51,567 bases of DNA from Oscillibacter sp. MSJ-31 (GCF_018918025.1 NZ_JAHLPT010000017.1:1-51567), one strand, 5' to 3'; positions 1 through 6,889 are shown, counted from the stretch's first letter. Notes: a model not told the origin generated them from the letters alone. Numbers and translations: made by a program.

Positions 1-714
1 AAAGCGCTTGGAAACGGTGTCGATGACGACGATGTTCTCCGGCGCTTCCTCGGCAAAGGAGCCGAAGGACTGCAGCGGCTCGCCGCCGTAGACGAACTCG
101 CGGTACGCCTCATCGCCGACGAGGAACAGATCGTGCTTCTTGGCGAGGTCAACGAGCATCTTCATCTCGTCGTCCGTCAGCACCACGCCGGTGGGATTGC
201 CGGGGTTCGTGACCATGATGGCGCGGGTGTGGGCATTGATGAGCGGCTCGATCTTCGCGCGCTCGGCGTAGTGATAGCCCTCCTCGGGGCAGGTCGGGAT
301 GGGGGTGATGGACGCGCCGCAGGTGCGCACCATCGTGTTATAGTTGGGGTAGAACGGCTCGGGGATGAGGATCTCGTCGCCGTCGTCGAGGATGCACTGG
401 AGTGTGATGGCAAGCGCCTCACTGCCGCCGGTGGTGATGTAGATCTCGCTCTTATCGAAGTGCATATCGAGCTTATCGTAGTAGCCCTTGATGGCGTCGA
501 TCAGCTCGGGGATACCGGGGGAGGGAGCGTACTCGAGCACGGGCTGCTCAAACTTGCGGATGGCTTCAAAAAAGGCGGGAGGGGTCTGCACGTCGGGCTG
601 GCCGATGTTCAGGTGATAGACCTTGATGCCGCGCGCCTTGGCCGCCACCGCATAGGGGTGGAACTTACGCATCGGGGACTGGCCGCATTTTTCGACCTTG
701 CTGGAAAACTTCAT
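1..714 (-). CDS. Class I/II pyridoxal-phosphate aminotransferase (3' end outside window)
   Basis: Partial gene: 238 codons are readable from ATG 714 and the frame is still open at base 1. It is a fold-type I PLP aminotransferase. Visible landmarks are the NIGQPD substrate-loop motif at residues 36-41, NPGNPTG at 170-176, the cofactor aspartate in GDEAYREFVY (D201) and the Schiff-base lysine in TVSKRF (K236), the last residues before the edge. The family transfers amino groups between amino acids and 2-oxo acids in the cytosol; this part resembles aspartate/aromatic aminotransferases, but the substrate cannot be fixed. The start is supported by an AAAGGATC ribosome binding site. It is transcribed leftward in the same direction as the tRNA-Val gene, from which the mobile element may now separate it. 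Confidence 0.93.
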   Translation of the reverse strand, partial: MKFSSKVEKCGQSPMRKFHPYAVAAKARGIKVYHLNIGQPDVQTPPAFFEAIRKFEQPVLEYAPSPGIPELIDAIKGYYDKLDMHFDKSEIYITTGGSEALAITLQCILDDGDEILIPEPFYPNYNTMVRTCGASITPIPTCPEEGYHYAERAKIEPLINAHTRAIMVTNPGNPTGVVLTDDEMKMLVDLAKKHDLFLVGDEAYREFVYGGEPLQSFGSFAEEAPENIVVIDTVSKRF

Positions 715-820
715 TGTCTTATGATCCTTTCTTTATTTTAATCTTGTGTTCCTATGCCCTCTTAGCCCATCGGAAGTGCAAGGCTTTGGAGCCTTGGGGA
801 ACACAAAACGAATGCTGCCT

Positions 821-830
821 TTTTTATCTG
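821..830. other. Candidate left attachment core of the mobile element
   Basis: TTTTTATCTG here is identical to 6791-6800, which abuts and slightly overlaps the 3' end of tRNA-Val. If it is the crossover core, the element spans roughly 830-6795, and excision would put the tRNA-Val gene just upstream of the hairpin at 779-796, which could then act as its terminator. The match is short and AT-rich, so this is an inference only. Confidence 0.3.
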
Positions 831-843
831 TTTTTACCTATTA

Positions 844-1050
844 CTACTCATTGTTCTCCTCCGGCAGCAAGAGGTTGCGCTCCACATAGTTATCACTAAG
901 GCAATATCGGTGCGGGATGTGACTGTTTGCGGTACAAAGCATCTCATACAAGATGGTGCTGCACCGCTTCGCGCCCACCCAACCGCTCGTCGCCATAAAG
1001 CAGAGCAGTTTAATGACAAGTTTGCAAGATTGTGGAACAGCCCTGCACAC
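844..1050 (-). pseudogene. Possible decayed gene fragment, unrecognised
   Basis: A 68-codon minus-strand frame ending at a TAG (844-846). Its last ~55 residues (from KLVIKLLCF to LLLPEENNE) have protein-like composition and non-repetitive codons, but no start region with a good ribosome binding site, and I do not recognise the family. It lies downstream of the MobV-NhaC chimera and could be leftover coding DNA from the mobile element. It may equally be chance. Confidence 0.2.
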
Positions 1051-1063
1051 ATTGTGCAGGGCT
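1039..1063 (-). terminator. Hairpin downstream of the MobV-NhaC gene
   Basis: Perfect 10-bp inverted repeat, AGCCCTGCAC (1039-1048) and GTGCAGGGCT (1054-1063), with a 5-nt loop, about 45 bp past the stop codon. It lacks a good T-run on the minus strand, so termination is likely but not assured. Confidence 0.45.
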
Positions 1064-1107
1064 GCTTCACAGAAGGAAGCTATAAAAGACTACGATATGC
1101 TATGTAA

Positions 1108-2604
1108 TTATGTGTTGCTTTCATCGGTCAGAGGATATGTGCGCTTACTGGGGATCTGACCGGTCTTCCAAACGAACTTGCCAGTAAAGCCATAGATAAT
1201 CGCAATAATGGGGCACAGCCAGCAGAAGAAAGCATACGGCAGATACTCCAGTGTGCTCGTGCCAAGCGTACCAGCCATATAGGCGCCGCAAAGGCTCCAC
1301 GGAATGAGGGGAGAGATGATCGTGCCGCTATCCTCCAACGTTCTGGAAAGCACCTGCGGAAGGAGGTTCTTCTTCTTGAACTCGGTGATGTACATACGTC
1401 CGCCAACCACGATGGCGAGCGTTTGACTGGCCGTAGCAGCCAGCAGGATCGTGCAGGTAACGATAGTGGTCGCAATGAGTCCGCCCGTAGTCTTTACCAA
1501 GGGATTCATCTTTTCAAGGAACGACGCGAGCAGACCGGTGCGCTCCATAATCGCGCCGTAGAGCATTCCGAGAATGCCGAGGGCTGCCGTCCAAAGCATG
1601 CTCTGCAGTCCGCCGCGGTTCATCAGCTTGTCGAACTCAGGAAGGCCGGAGTCGATGTAAACGCCGCTGTCCAGAATACCGAGGATGGAGCTCAGTGATT
1701 CGCCTTGGAAAACGATGGCAAGAATGATCGCAGTAAGCGCAGACACCAGCAGAGTCGGAATAGAAGGCGCCTTTTTGATTGCCATAACGATGACGACGGC
1801 CGCGGGAAGCAGCAGGAGGACGTTCATGCGATAGGTCTGCTCGATCGCTTGCAGCGTAGAGGTGACCAGCTCAGAGTTGACGCTGTCAGCAGAGTAGCGC
1901 AGTCCGAGGATCGCGTAAATGACAAGGCTGATCACAAAGGCAGGACCAGTCGTGTACATCATGGATCGAATGTGGTCGAAAAGGTCTCCTTCGGCAACCG
2001 CCGGAGCAAGGTTGGTCGTGTCAGACATGGGCGACATTTTGTCACCAAGATATGCGCCGGAAACGATCGCGCCAGCCGTCATCGCAGGATTCACGCCGAG
2101 ACCCGCGCCAATACCGACAAGAGCGATACCAACGGTTCCAGCGACAGACCACGAGCTGCCGATTGCAACACAGACGATGGCACAAATCAAGCAGGCAGTG
2201 ACCAAGAAGAACTTCGGATTGATAATGGTCAATCCCCAGTGAATGATCATCGGAACCGTGCCACACGCAATCCATGCAGCGATCATCACGCCGACGAGCA
2301 TCATGATAATGGTCGGCTGAATTTCCGACTCATGCGCCTTCGCAAATTCGGGGCTGACCGTCACCAGCGTGTCCACAAATTTTACACTGTCTTTTCGCAC
2401 ACGGCACCCCGCCATTTGGAGGCGGTGCCAGATCTCCTGCTCATAGCTCCAGTGCGGTGTAACTAAGTGGTAGTTCTGCACGGTGAGGCTTTTGTCAATG
2501 TCCGGATTGCTGGCGTAAATCTCTTTTGTCCTCTCGTGGTGGGCGCTCAGCGCCTTGGACGCGCCTCCCTTGTGCTTGGCAAATCGTAAAATGGCATACG
2601 CCAT
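1108..2604 (-). CDS. Chimeric protein: MobV relaxase N-terminus fused in frame to N-truncated NhaC Na+/H+ antiporter
   Basis: A 498-codon uninterrupted frame with two unrelated halves. Residues 1 to ~87 match the start of MobV/Pre plasmid relaxases: MAYAILRFAKHKGG, the HHER nucleophile motif (H22), NPDID, NYHLV, and VRKDSVKFVDTLVTVSPEF. From about residue 96 it is NhaC: GSSWSVAGTVGIALVGIGAGLG, AGAIVSGAYLGDKMSPMSDTTNLAP, and TASQTLAIVVGGRMY, with about ten membrane segments. The junction lies near 2317-2346. The relaxase metal-binding region (the HxDExxxHxH part) is absent, so nicking activity should be lost. The antiporter lacks roughly its first 60-80 residues, so its activity is uncertain. 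The start has a strong AAAGGAGGT site, which belonged to the relaxase gene. Base composition is lower in GC than the chromosomal neighbours. An assembly join is possible but nothing in the sequence demands it. Confidence 0.85.
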   Translation of the reverse strand: MAYAILRFAKHKGGASKALSAHHERTKEIYASNPDIDKSLTVQNYHLVTPHWSYEQEIWHRLQMAGCRVRKDSVKFVDTLVTVSPEFAKAHESEIQPTIIMMLVGVMIAAWIACGTVPMIIHWGLTIINPKFFLVTACLICAIVCVAIGSSWSVAGTVGIALVGIGAGLGVNPAMTAGAIVSGAYLGDKMSPMSDTTNLAPAVAEGDLFDHIRSMMYTTGPAFVISLVIYAILGLRYSADSVNSELVTSTLQAIEQTYRMNVLLLLPAAVVIVMAIKKAPSIPTLLVSALTAIILAIVFQGESLSSILGILDSGVYIDSGLPEFDKLMNRGGLQSMLWTAALGILGMLYGAIMERTGLLASFLEKMNPLVKTTGGLIATTIVTCTILLAATASQTLAIVVGGRMYITEFKKKNLLPQVLSRTLEDSGTIISPLIPWSLCGAYMAGTLGTSTLEYLPYAFFCWLCPIIAIIYGFTGKFVWKTGQIPSKRTYPLTDESNT

Positions 2605-2680
2605 TGCTATACCTCCTTTGTCGTATTTTGGAGACGAGGGAGCGGAGAATACCCACCACGACTTTCTGAAAAAGTGCGCC

Positions 2681-2718
2681 CGTGAGGTGTCGATACCGAC
2701 ACCTCACGTTCTTCTTTT
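2681..2718 (+). terminator. Hairpin with T-rich tail (rightward)
   Basis: Perfect 12-bp stem CGTGAGGTGTCG (2681-2692) and CGACACCTCACG (2697-2708), loop ATAC, followed on the plus strand by TTCTTCTTTTT. This has intrinsic-terminator form for a rightward transcript running antisense to the relaxase leader. It could also be a structural part of the transfer origin. Confidence 0.5.
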
Positions 2719-2733
2719 TCGGTCCGGTCAAAA

Positions 2734-2761
2734 TCACGGACTGGCTGCGGCCAGTCCGTGA
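2734..2761. repeat. Perfect 12-bp inverted repeat next to oriT
   Basis: TCACGGACTGGC (2734-2745) and GCCAGTCCGTGA (2750-2761), loop TGCG. There is no T-run on either side. It lies about 30 bp from the nic site, in the transferred-strand leader, so it may be a relaxosome or single-strand-origin-type structure. Confidence 0.55.
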
Positions 2762-2786
2762 TTTCTCCCGTCCCCCGTCGTGATGG

Positions 2787-2816
2787 GTATAACACACTAG
2801 ACTTTGTTCCAAAGTC
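2787..2816 (-). other. oriT: MobV-family origin of transfer (oriT) with nic site
   Basis: Read on the minus strand: inverted repeat GACTTTG-gaa-CAAAGTC (2816-2800) followed directly by TAGTGTG|TTAT (2799-2789). This is the arrangement and nick sequence known for pMV158/MobM-type relaxases (TAGTGTG/TTA); the nick would fall between 2793 and 2792. It lies about 190 bp upstream of the relaxase start codon, the usual place. Because the local relaxase is truncated, use of this oriT would need a MobV enzyme supplied in trans. Confidence 0.8.
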
Positions 2817-2895
2817 CGTGTGCCAGCCGTTCCCTCTGGACTCCCTCAAGCGGTCATTTCCCGCTGCCTCACGGCACGGAAAATGGCCTTATCCG

Positions 2896-2980
2896 TGTAC
2901 GGTATGTCCGATAATGTACGGTATTTTGAGGGGATACCCCCACTCCCATTTTTACCGTACATACCGTACATTACCGTACA
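2896..2980. repeat. Five-copy 9-bp iteron array overlapping the repA 3' end
   Basis: TGTACGGTA occurs at 2896-2904 and 2915-2923; its reverse complement TACCGTACA occurs at 2953-2961, 2962-2970 and 2972-2980. The two orientations face each other across a small GGGG-ata-CCCC palindrome near 2930-2940. Spacing is 19 bp in the left pair and 9-10 bp in the right trio. Iterons next to a RepA-type helicase suggest a replication origin used by the excised element, or an autoregulatory site. The final copies run into the repA stop codon. Confidence 0.7.
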
Positions 2981-4080
2981 CCGTCCCACCGCAGCGAAAG
3001 GCTCTTGCCCTCTCTCGTGCGGTGGGCAACATAGCGAATGTCGTATTTCCGCAGCAGTGTATCCTGCTGCGCGTTCAGCGTCCGCACGATCCAGTTGGGC
3101 GTGAAGCTCCGGCTGCTGTCCATCTCAAAGAGACATTGCGCAAGCTCCGTCGCCGTGCCGTTCCACGACGGGTTTCCTTCGTTTACCAGCCGGGAAAGAA
3201 ATTCGAGCAGCGGGCATGGAGGCTCTCTGTAAGGTTCTGTTTCCGCCTCAAGCAGTTCCCAGCACAGATGCGCAGCAGCAAACCGGAGATGCAGTCGGAG
3301 CTGTGGCTGGTCACGCCCGACCGCCTCCAAAACAGCGTCCGAGGCTGTGCGCTTATCTTTATGTAGGAGCAGCGTGCCGTCTGCCGCGCCCATCAAGCCA
3401 TTGGTGCCGGAGATGGTGTTGAACACATCTTCCGCGCCCTCCTTGCGCGTGTGATGAACGACCAGCACGGTGACGCCATAGGTGTCGGAGAACTCCTTCA
3501 GCCTTGCCAGCGTGTCATAATCGGCGGCATAGCTGCCGTTGTCCGGTGTCCGGCCTCGCACCCGCTGCAGGGTGTCGATGATAACAAGCACCGTGTCCGC
3601 GTGCTCTCCCCAAAAGTCGGTTAGGTGCTCAAGCAATCCTTCGTCCAGCGTTTCAGAGAAAACGGAGAGGATCAGGTGCTCGCTGTCCTGCTCCGTCATC
3701 TGCGCTAGACGCTTCTGCAATCGCTCGTAGGTATCTTCTAAGGCAAGATACAAAACCGTACCTTGCCGGGAAGAAAAGCCGAGGAAGGGCGCTCCCATGC
3801 TCACCTGATAGGCCATCTGCAAGACGAGAAAGGACTTGCCGATCTTCGGTGCGCCGGCGAGAAGGTAAGTCCCCGCCGGCAACAGTCCGTCGATGACCGC
3901 CGGACGGACACGAAAGCGTGTCTCCATCAGCTCCGGCATGGTCATGGCCTGAATTTTCCCAAACCGCTTGTGTGGTTCTTTAAAAGCTGTTATACTGTCC
4001 GTGCGTGCAAGCGCGGACGGCTGCTCCCCATCTGGTGCAACAGATGGAATCGGGGCAGTCGTTTCTTTTTCAGTTGCCAT
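2971..4080 (-). CDS. RepA-like AAA ATPase / replicative helicase of the mobile element
   Basis: A 369-residue RecA-fold ATPase of the RepA/AAA_25 type. Walker A GAPKIGKS is at about residues 76-83 and a Walker B-like VLVIIDT at 164-170, followed by a VVHHTRK sensor-like segment typical of plasmid RepA hexameric helicases. The C-terminal ~100 residues look like a winged-helix region. It probably supports replication of the excised circle or another single-strand DNA step. The ATG at 4078-4080 is used because it overlaps the stop codon of the upstream excisionase-like gene, giving translational coupling; the longer upstream frame merely overlaps that gene. Its 3' end carries the iterons, so its likely binding target is beside it. 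The order MobV-RepA-Xis-Int is common in small Firmicutes mobilizable elements. Confidence 0.85.
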   Translation of the reverse strand: MATEKETTAPIPSVAPDGEQPSALARTDSITAFKEPHKRFGKIQAMTMPELMETRFRVRPAVIDGLLPAGTYLLAGAPKIGKSFLVLQMAYQVSMGAPFLGFSSRQGTVLYLALEDTYERLQKRLAQMTEQDSEHLILSVFSETLDEGLLEHLTDFWGEHADTVLVIIDTLQRVRGRTPDNGSYAADYDTLARLKEFSDTYGVTVLVVHHTRKEGAEDVFNTISGTNGLMGAADGTLLLHKDKRTASDAVLEAVGRDQPQLRLHLRFAAAHLCWELLEAETEPYREPPCPLLEFLSRLVNEGNPSWNGTATELAQCLFEMDSSRSFTPNWIVRTLNAQQDTLLRKYDIRYVAHRTREGKSLSLRWDGVR

Positions 4081-4273
4081 TCCCACCTCCCGTGTTCTGC
4101 TCGATCCAGTCGATGAGCTTGTCTTTTGGCACAAGCAGCCGCTTACCGATGCGCAGCGTGGGAAAAGTCCCTGTGTTGAGGAGCTGATACGCTCCTGCAC
4201 GGGAAATCCCCAACGCTGCTGCGAGCTGATTGGCGTTCAGCACTGCGGGCAGATTTTCGTAGTTGTTGTTCAT
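4070..4273 (-). CDS. Excisionase-like helix-turn-helix protein
   Basis: 67 residues with a MerR/HTH_17-type DNA-binding fold: LNANQLAAALGISRAGAYQLLNTG (shown in part by ALGISRAGAYQLL), then TLRIGKRLLVPKDKLIDWIE. Proteins of this type in small integrative elements bend DNA beside the attachment site and bias the integrase to excision, or act as local repressors. It starts at an ATG preceded by GAAGGAGGTC and overlaps the repA start by 11 bases. A consensus promoter lies about 80-110 bp upstream and faces a second promoter driving the divergent gene, so the two transcription units probably interfere with each other. The role as excisionase is inferred from fold, size and context. Confidence 0.8.
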   Translation of the reverse strand: MNNNYENLPAVLNANQLAAALGISRAGAYQLLNTGTFPTLRIGKRLLVPKDKLIDWIEQNTGGGNGN

Positions 4274-4298
4274 GTAAGACCTCCTTCAAAAATTGTTC

Positions 4299-4327
4299 TT
4301 GACATAATGGACTTTTTGATATATATT
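4299..4327 (+). promoter_or_regulatory. Promoter for the DUF6076-like gene and integrase
   Basis: TTGACA (4299-4304), 17-bp spacer, TATATT (4322-4327); near-consensus vegetative promoter. The transcript start would be near 4334, and the RNA would cross the oppositely oriented promoter at 4355-4383. Confidence 0.75.
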
Positions 4328-4354
4328 AGTTTCGCTAAGTCGCCCGTTGACTGA

Positions 4355-4383
4355 AGTATATCCATTGATATGCTGTTTGTCAA
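4355..4383 (-). promoter_or_regulatory. Promoter for xis-repA-mob
   Basis: On the minus strand TTGACA (4383-4378), 17-bp spacer, TATACT (4360-4355); near-consensus vegetative promoter with a predicted start near 4348. Its RNA runs leftward through the rightward promoter at 4299-4327. Confidence 0.75.
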
Positions 4384-4429
4384 TAGAATTTTTATAAAAT
4401 CATTTCATCAGTCTATTAGGAGGCTCGCC

Positions 4430-5491
4430 ATGCTGTCAGGGAAAAGCTATCCGCATCCCCGTCAAGAAATATGGGTAGGTGCGTACACAGATAAGAAATC
4501 AGAATATTTCGAGCTGCGTACCGTAAACGAGACAAGCAATGATTCCTATTCTCCGCTCTGGCACAAATACGCGCCGCTTGGCTCCGCAATCGCTGACTTC
4601 CTCTATGATGATTTGAAGCACTTTGAGAGCGATCTAAACGCGGTAAAGATACGCGTGGACGCAATCAATGCAGGGCAGGAGCGCGAGCAGTCCTTGCGAG
4701 GGCTATTTGACCTTGCCAAGCTCTGGCTCAGCGATAACCCGCTCTATGCGCCTATGGCCGCAGCCGTGGAACGGCTGGAAGTAGAAGCTGAGAAGGGCAA
4801 TACTCTGAACACGGACGAGATTGAGCGCATGATGAAGGAATACCGCGCATGGCAGCCCAAGCTGAAGGCCATTGCCCATTGTGTGCTGGAAACAGAGGAC
4901 AATGGGGATAGGGATATGCGGGAAAAGTATCTGGCAGAACGCGCCAAGGATAAAGCTCGCTTTCCTATTCTCTCGTATGGCCAGCTGCATTTGGAGGCCG
5001 TCTATTCCGGCGGCAATGTACCGTATCCCTACGATGATCTCTTAAACTTCGGACAATTCTCCGAGCCGACAGCAATTACAGCGGAAGTGTTGAACACAGA
5101 GGGCGTGAGCGACCTGATCTGTTTCCTGCTCTGTCGCTATCTGGAGGCAAATCTTCGCTTCCACGCCTGCAAATTCTGCGGCAAGCTGTTCGGCGTCGTG
5201 GGAAATTACAAACAGGAATACTGCTCCCGCGTGATCCCCGGCTCGGAGAAGACTTGCAAGGAGATGGGCTCCGTCCGCCTGTATGAGAAAAAGATCTTCA
5301 GCGAGCCTGCCATCAAGGAGTATAAGCGCTCCTACAAGGCGCACAACGCCCGTATCCGCTACGGTCTGATGACACGCGAGGAATTTGACAAATGGGCGGC
5401 AGAGGCGCGGGAAAAGCGCGACACCTGCGTGGCAGGAAAGCTGTCCCTTGAGGACTTTGTGGCGTGGCTCGACAGAGACAAGCAGCGATAA
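4430..5491 (+). CDS. DUF6076-like zinc-finger protein of the mobile element
   Basis: 353 residues from ATG 4430, chosen because a TAGGAGG site (4417-4423) sits six bases upstream; the longer frame starting at 4370 has none. The C-terminal third has a cysteine cluster (HACKFCGKLF near residue 242, then EYCS and KTC some 17-30 residues later) resembling the zinc-binding module of DUF6076/CGNR-type proteins, followed by a charged helical tail. The N-terminal two thirds are helical with no catalytic motif I can name. Genes of this type recur beside integrases in Clostridia elements, which suggests a DNA-binding regulatory or accessory recombination role; function is unknown. It is followed after 51 bp by the integrase, on the same strand. 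Confidence 0.75.
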   Translation: MLSGKSYPHPRQEIWVGAYTDKKSEYFELRTVNETSNDSYSPLWHKYAPLGSAIADFLYDDLKHFESDLNAVKIRVDAINAGQEREQSLRGLFDLAKLWLSDNPLYAPMAAAVERLEVEAEKGNTLNTDEIERMMKEYRAWQPKLKAIAHCVLETEDNGDRDMREKYLAERAKDKARFPILSYGQLHLEAVYSGGNVPYPYDDLLNFGQFSEPTAITAEVLNTEGVSDLICFLLCRYLEANLRFHACKFCGKLFGVVGNYKQEYCSRVIPGSEKTCKEMGSVRLYEKKIFSEPAIKEYKRSYKAHNARIRYGLMTREEFDKWAAEAREKRDTCVAGKLSLEDFVAWLDRDKQR

Positions 5492-5542
5492 AACAACGGA
5501 CTGACTGGCCGTTTTATGATTTCAGAAGAAAAGGAGGAAACA

Positions 5543-6721
5543 TTGGCAACACGAAAGGCAAAAGGAGCCAAGGGCGGCGGCACGATCCGTCAGCGTCCTG
5601 ATGGACTTTGGGAAGCTCGCTATACCCTCGGTATCAACCCCGGAACGGGAAAGCAAATTCAAAAATCGGTCTACGGCAAGACGCAGAAGGAGGTCAGGCA
5701 AAAGCTCACCGCGATCACAGCAGAGATCGACAACGGATCCTATCAGGAGCCATGCAAAATGACTGTGAATGAATGGCTCGATATATGGTTGGCAGATTAT
5801 CAAATTGGTGTCAAGGATTCTACGGCGTACCTCTACGAGCGACAGGCCAAGCTGTATCTGCGGCCTGCGCTCGGCAATATCCCGCTTGAAAGTCTGAAGG
5901 CGCACACAATCCAGCACCTTTATAACTCTCTTTCGCAGGAGCATGACGGGCAGCCTGCGCTAAACGCCAAAACCATCAAGAACATTCATGGCGTACTGCA
6001 TAAGGCGCTCCAACAGGCGGTCCTTCTGAACTACATCCGCTATAATCCCACGACCGCGTGTGTTCTGCCCAAAATTATCAAAAAGGAGATCCATCCGCTG
6101 ACCGATCAACAGGCCGCTCAGCTTTTGAATCTCCTAAAAGGCAGCAGATATGAAATTCCCCTCACCGTTGACCTCTTCACCGGCTTGCGCGAAGGCGAGC
6201 TGCTCGGATTGATGTGGGATTGCGTGGATTTTGAAAAGGGTACGCTTCTCATTAACAAACAACTCCGCAGAAGCCAGCGGAAGGGCGGAACATATTATTT
6301 CTCCCCGCCAAAAAACAACAAGAGCCGTACCATCACGCCCGCACCGTATGTGATGAAGCTACTGCAAACTCAGAAAGTGCAGCAAGCCACACAGAGATTG
6401 CTGGCAGGCCCAGCATGGGAGGACAGCGGCTTGGTGTTCACCAATGAGTTTGGACGCTATGTTTCCTACCGTGCAATCTTCGACAGCTTCAAGCGTATCG
6501 TGAAACGCATCGGCCTTCCCGACGCAAGGATACACGATCTTCGTCATACCTACGCCGTGAACTGCATCCGTGCCGGTGACGATATCAAAACTGTGCAAAG
6601 CAATCTCGGTCACGCGACCGCCGCTTTCACCCTTGATGTCTACGGTCATTTTACAGACGATATGCGCTCGGTCAGCGCACAGCGTATGGAAGGCTTCATT
6701 ACAAATGTTCTCAATTTATAA
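5543..6721 (+). CDS. int: Tyrosine recombinase / integrase
   Basis: 392 residues from TTG 5543, which lies five bases after a perfect AAGGAGG (5531-5537); the ATG at 5516 upstream has no such site. It has the N-terminal AP2-like arm-binding module (GTIRQRPDGLWEARYTLG), a SAM-like core-binding domain, and the catalytic domain with the first arginine in FTGLREGELLGL (about residue 215), HDLRHTYA (about 331), LGHATAAFTLDVYGH with the nucleophilic tyrosine (about 365). It is of the Tn916/phage integrase type. The gene ends 77 bp from the 3' end of tRNA-Val, the usual position for a tRNA-targeting integrase next to its attachment site. All catalytic residues are present, so the element may still be excisable. 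Confidence 0.95.
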   Translation: MATRKAKGAKGGGTIRQRPDGLWEARYTLGINPGTGKQIQKSVYGKTQKEVRQKLTAITAEIDNGSYQEPCKMTVNEWLDIWLADYQIGVKDSTAYLYERQAKLYLRPALGNIPLESLKAHTIQHLYNSLSQEHDGQPALNAKTIKNIHGVLHKALQQAVLLNYIRYNPTTACVLPKIIKKEIHPLTDQQAAQLLNLLKGSRYEIPLTVDLFTGLREGELLGLMWDCVDFEKGTLLINKQLRRSQRKGGTYYFSPPKNNKSRTITPAPYVMKLLQTQKVQQATQRLLAGPAWEDSGLVFTNEFGRYVSYRAIFDSFKRIVKRIGLPDARIHDLRHTYAVNCIRAGDDIKTVQSNLGHATAAFTLDVYGHFTDDMRSVSAQRMEGFITNVLNL

Positions 6722-6739
6722 AGGGTACGATAAAGGGTA
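6718..6739. repeat. Tandem 10-bp repeat at the integrase stop codon (possible arm sites)
   Basis: ATAAAGGGTA occurs at 6718-6727 and 6730-6739, a 12-bp period. It sits between the integrase and the candidate core at 6791-6800, where integrase arm-type sites are expected. I did not find the same string near the left end. Confidence 0.35.
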
Positions 6740-6758
6740 AAAGGCGTTTCAGGGCAGC

Positions 6759-6796
6759 AAAAAAGCCTTGAAACTACTGAGTTTCAAGGCTTTTTA
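6759..6796. terminator. Bidirectional intrinsic terminator between int and tRNA-Val
   Basis: 12-bp perfect stem AGCCTTGAAACT (6764-6775) and AGTTTCAAGGCT (6780-6791), loop ACTG, flanked by A-run and T-run on both sides. It serves the rightward integrase transcript and the leftward tRNA transcript. Confidence 0.9.
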
Positions 6797-6800
6797 TCTG
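6791..6800. other. Candidate right attachment core at the tRNA-Val 3' end
   Basis: TTTTTATCTG, the last two bases of which are the tRNA-encoded CA. It is identical to 821-830. No longer duplicate of the tRNA 3' end was found at the left side of the element, so if this is the core the crossover lies just outside the tRNA body. Confidence 0.3.
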
Positions 6801-6874
6801 GTGCGCGGTACAGGACTCGAACCTGTGACCCCATGCACGTCAAGCATGTGCTCTACCAGCTGAGCTAACCGCGC
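6799..6874 (-). tRNA. tRNA-Val (GAC anticodon)
   Basis: 76 nt including an encoded CCA. Acceptor stem GCGCGGU/ACCGCGC, D-arm GCUC...GAGC, anticodon stem CAUGC/GCAUG with loop UUGACGU (anticodon GAC), T-arm ACAGG-UUCGAGU-CCUGU. All four arms pair. It is read leftward from its own promoter and is the apparent integration neighbour of the mobile element. Confidence 0.97.
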
Positions 6875-6889
6875 GAACCGAACGTGACT

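Larger units (their letters stand above)
715..1107. other. 393-bp intergenic stretch at the left end of the mobile element
   Basis: No convincing gene. It holds the leader of the aminotransferase, a 7-bp hairpin (stem CAAGGCT, 779-785 with 790-796, loop TTGG), a 10-bp string TTTTTATCTG at 821-830 that recurs beside the tRNA-Val gene, a possible decayed reading frame on the minus strand (844-1050), and a hairpin at 1039-1063. There is no T-box signature (AGGGTGGNACCGCG) upstream of the aminotransferase. Confidence 0.6.
2605..2970. other. Non-coding control region of the mobile element (oriT, hairpins, iterons)
   Basis: 366 bp between the MobV start codon and the repA 3' end with no gene of its own. 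It contains, left to right, the relaxase ribosome binding site, two perfect 12-bp hairpins, the MobV oriT and most of a five-copy iteron array. Each is listed separately. Confidence 0.75.

Noticed and set aside
715-840. T-box or other amino-acid riboswitch upstream of the aminotransferase
   Set aside because: The conserved T-box sequence and specifier structure are missing; only a 7-bp hairpin is present.
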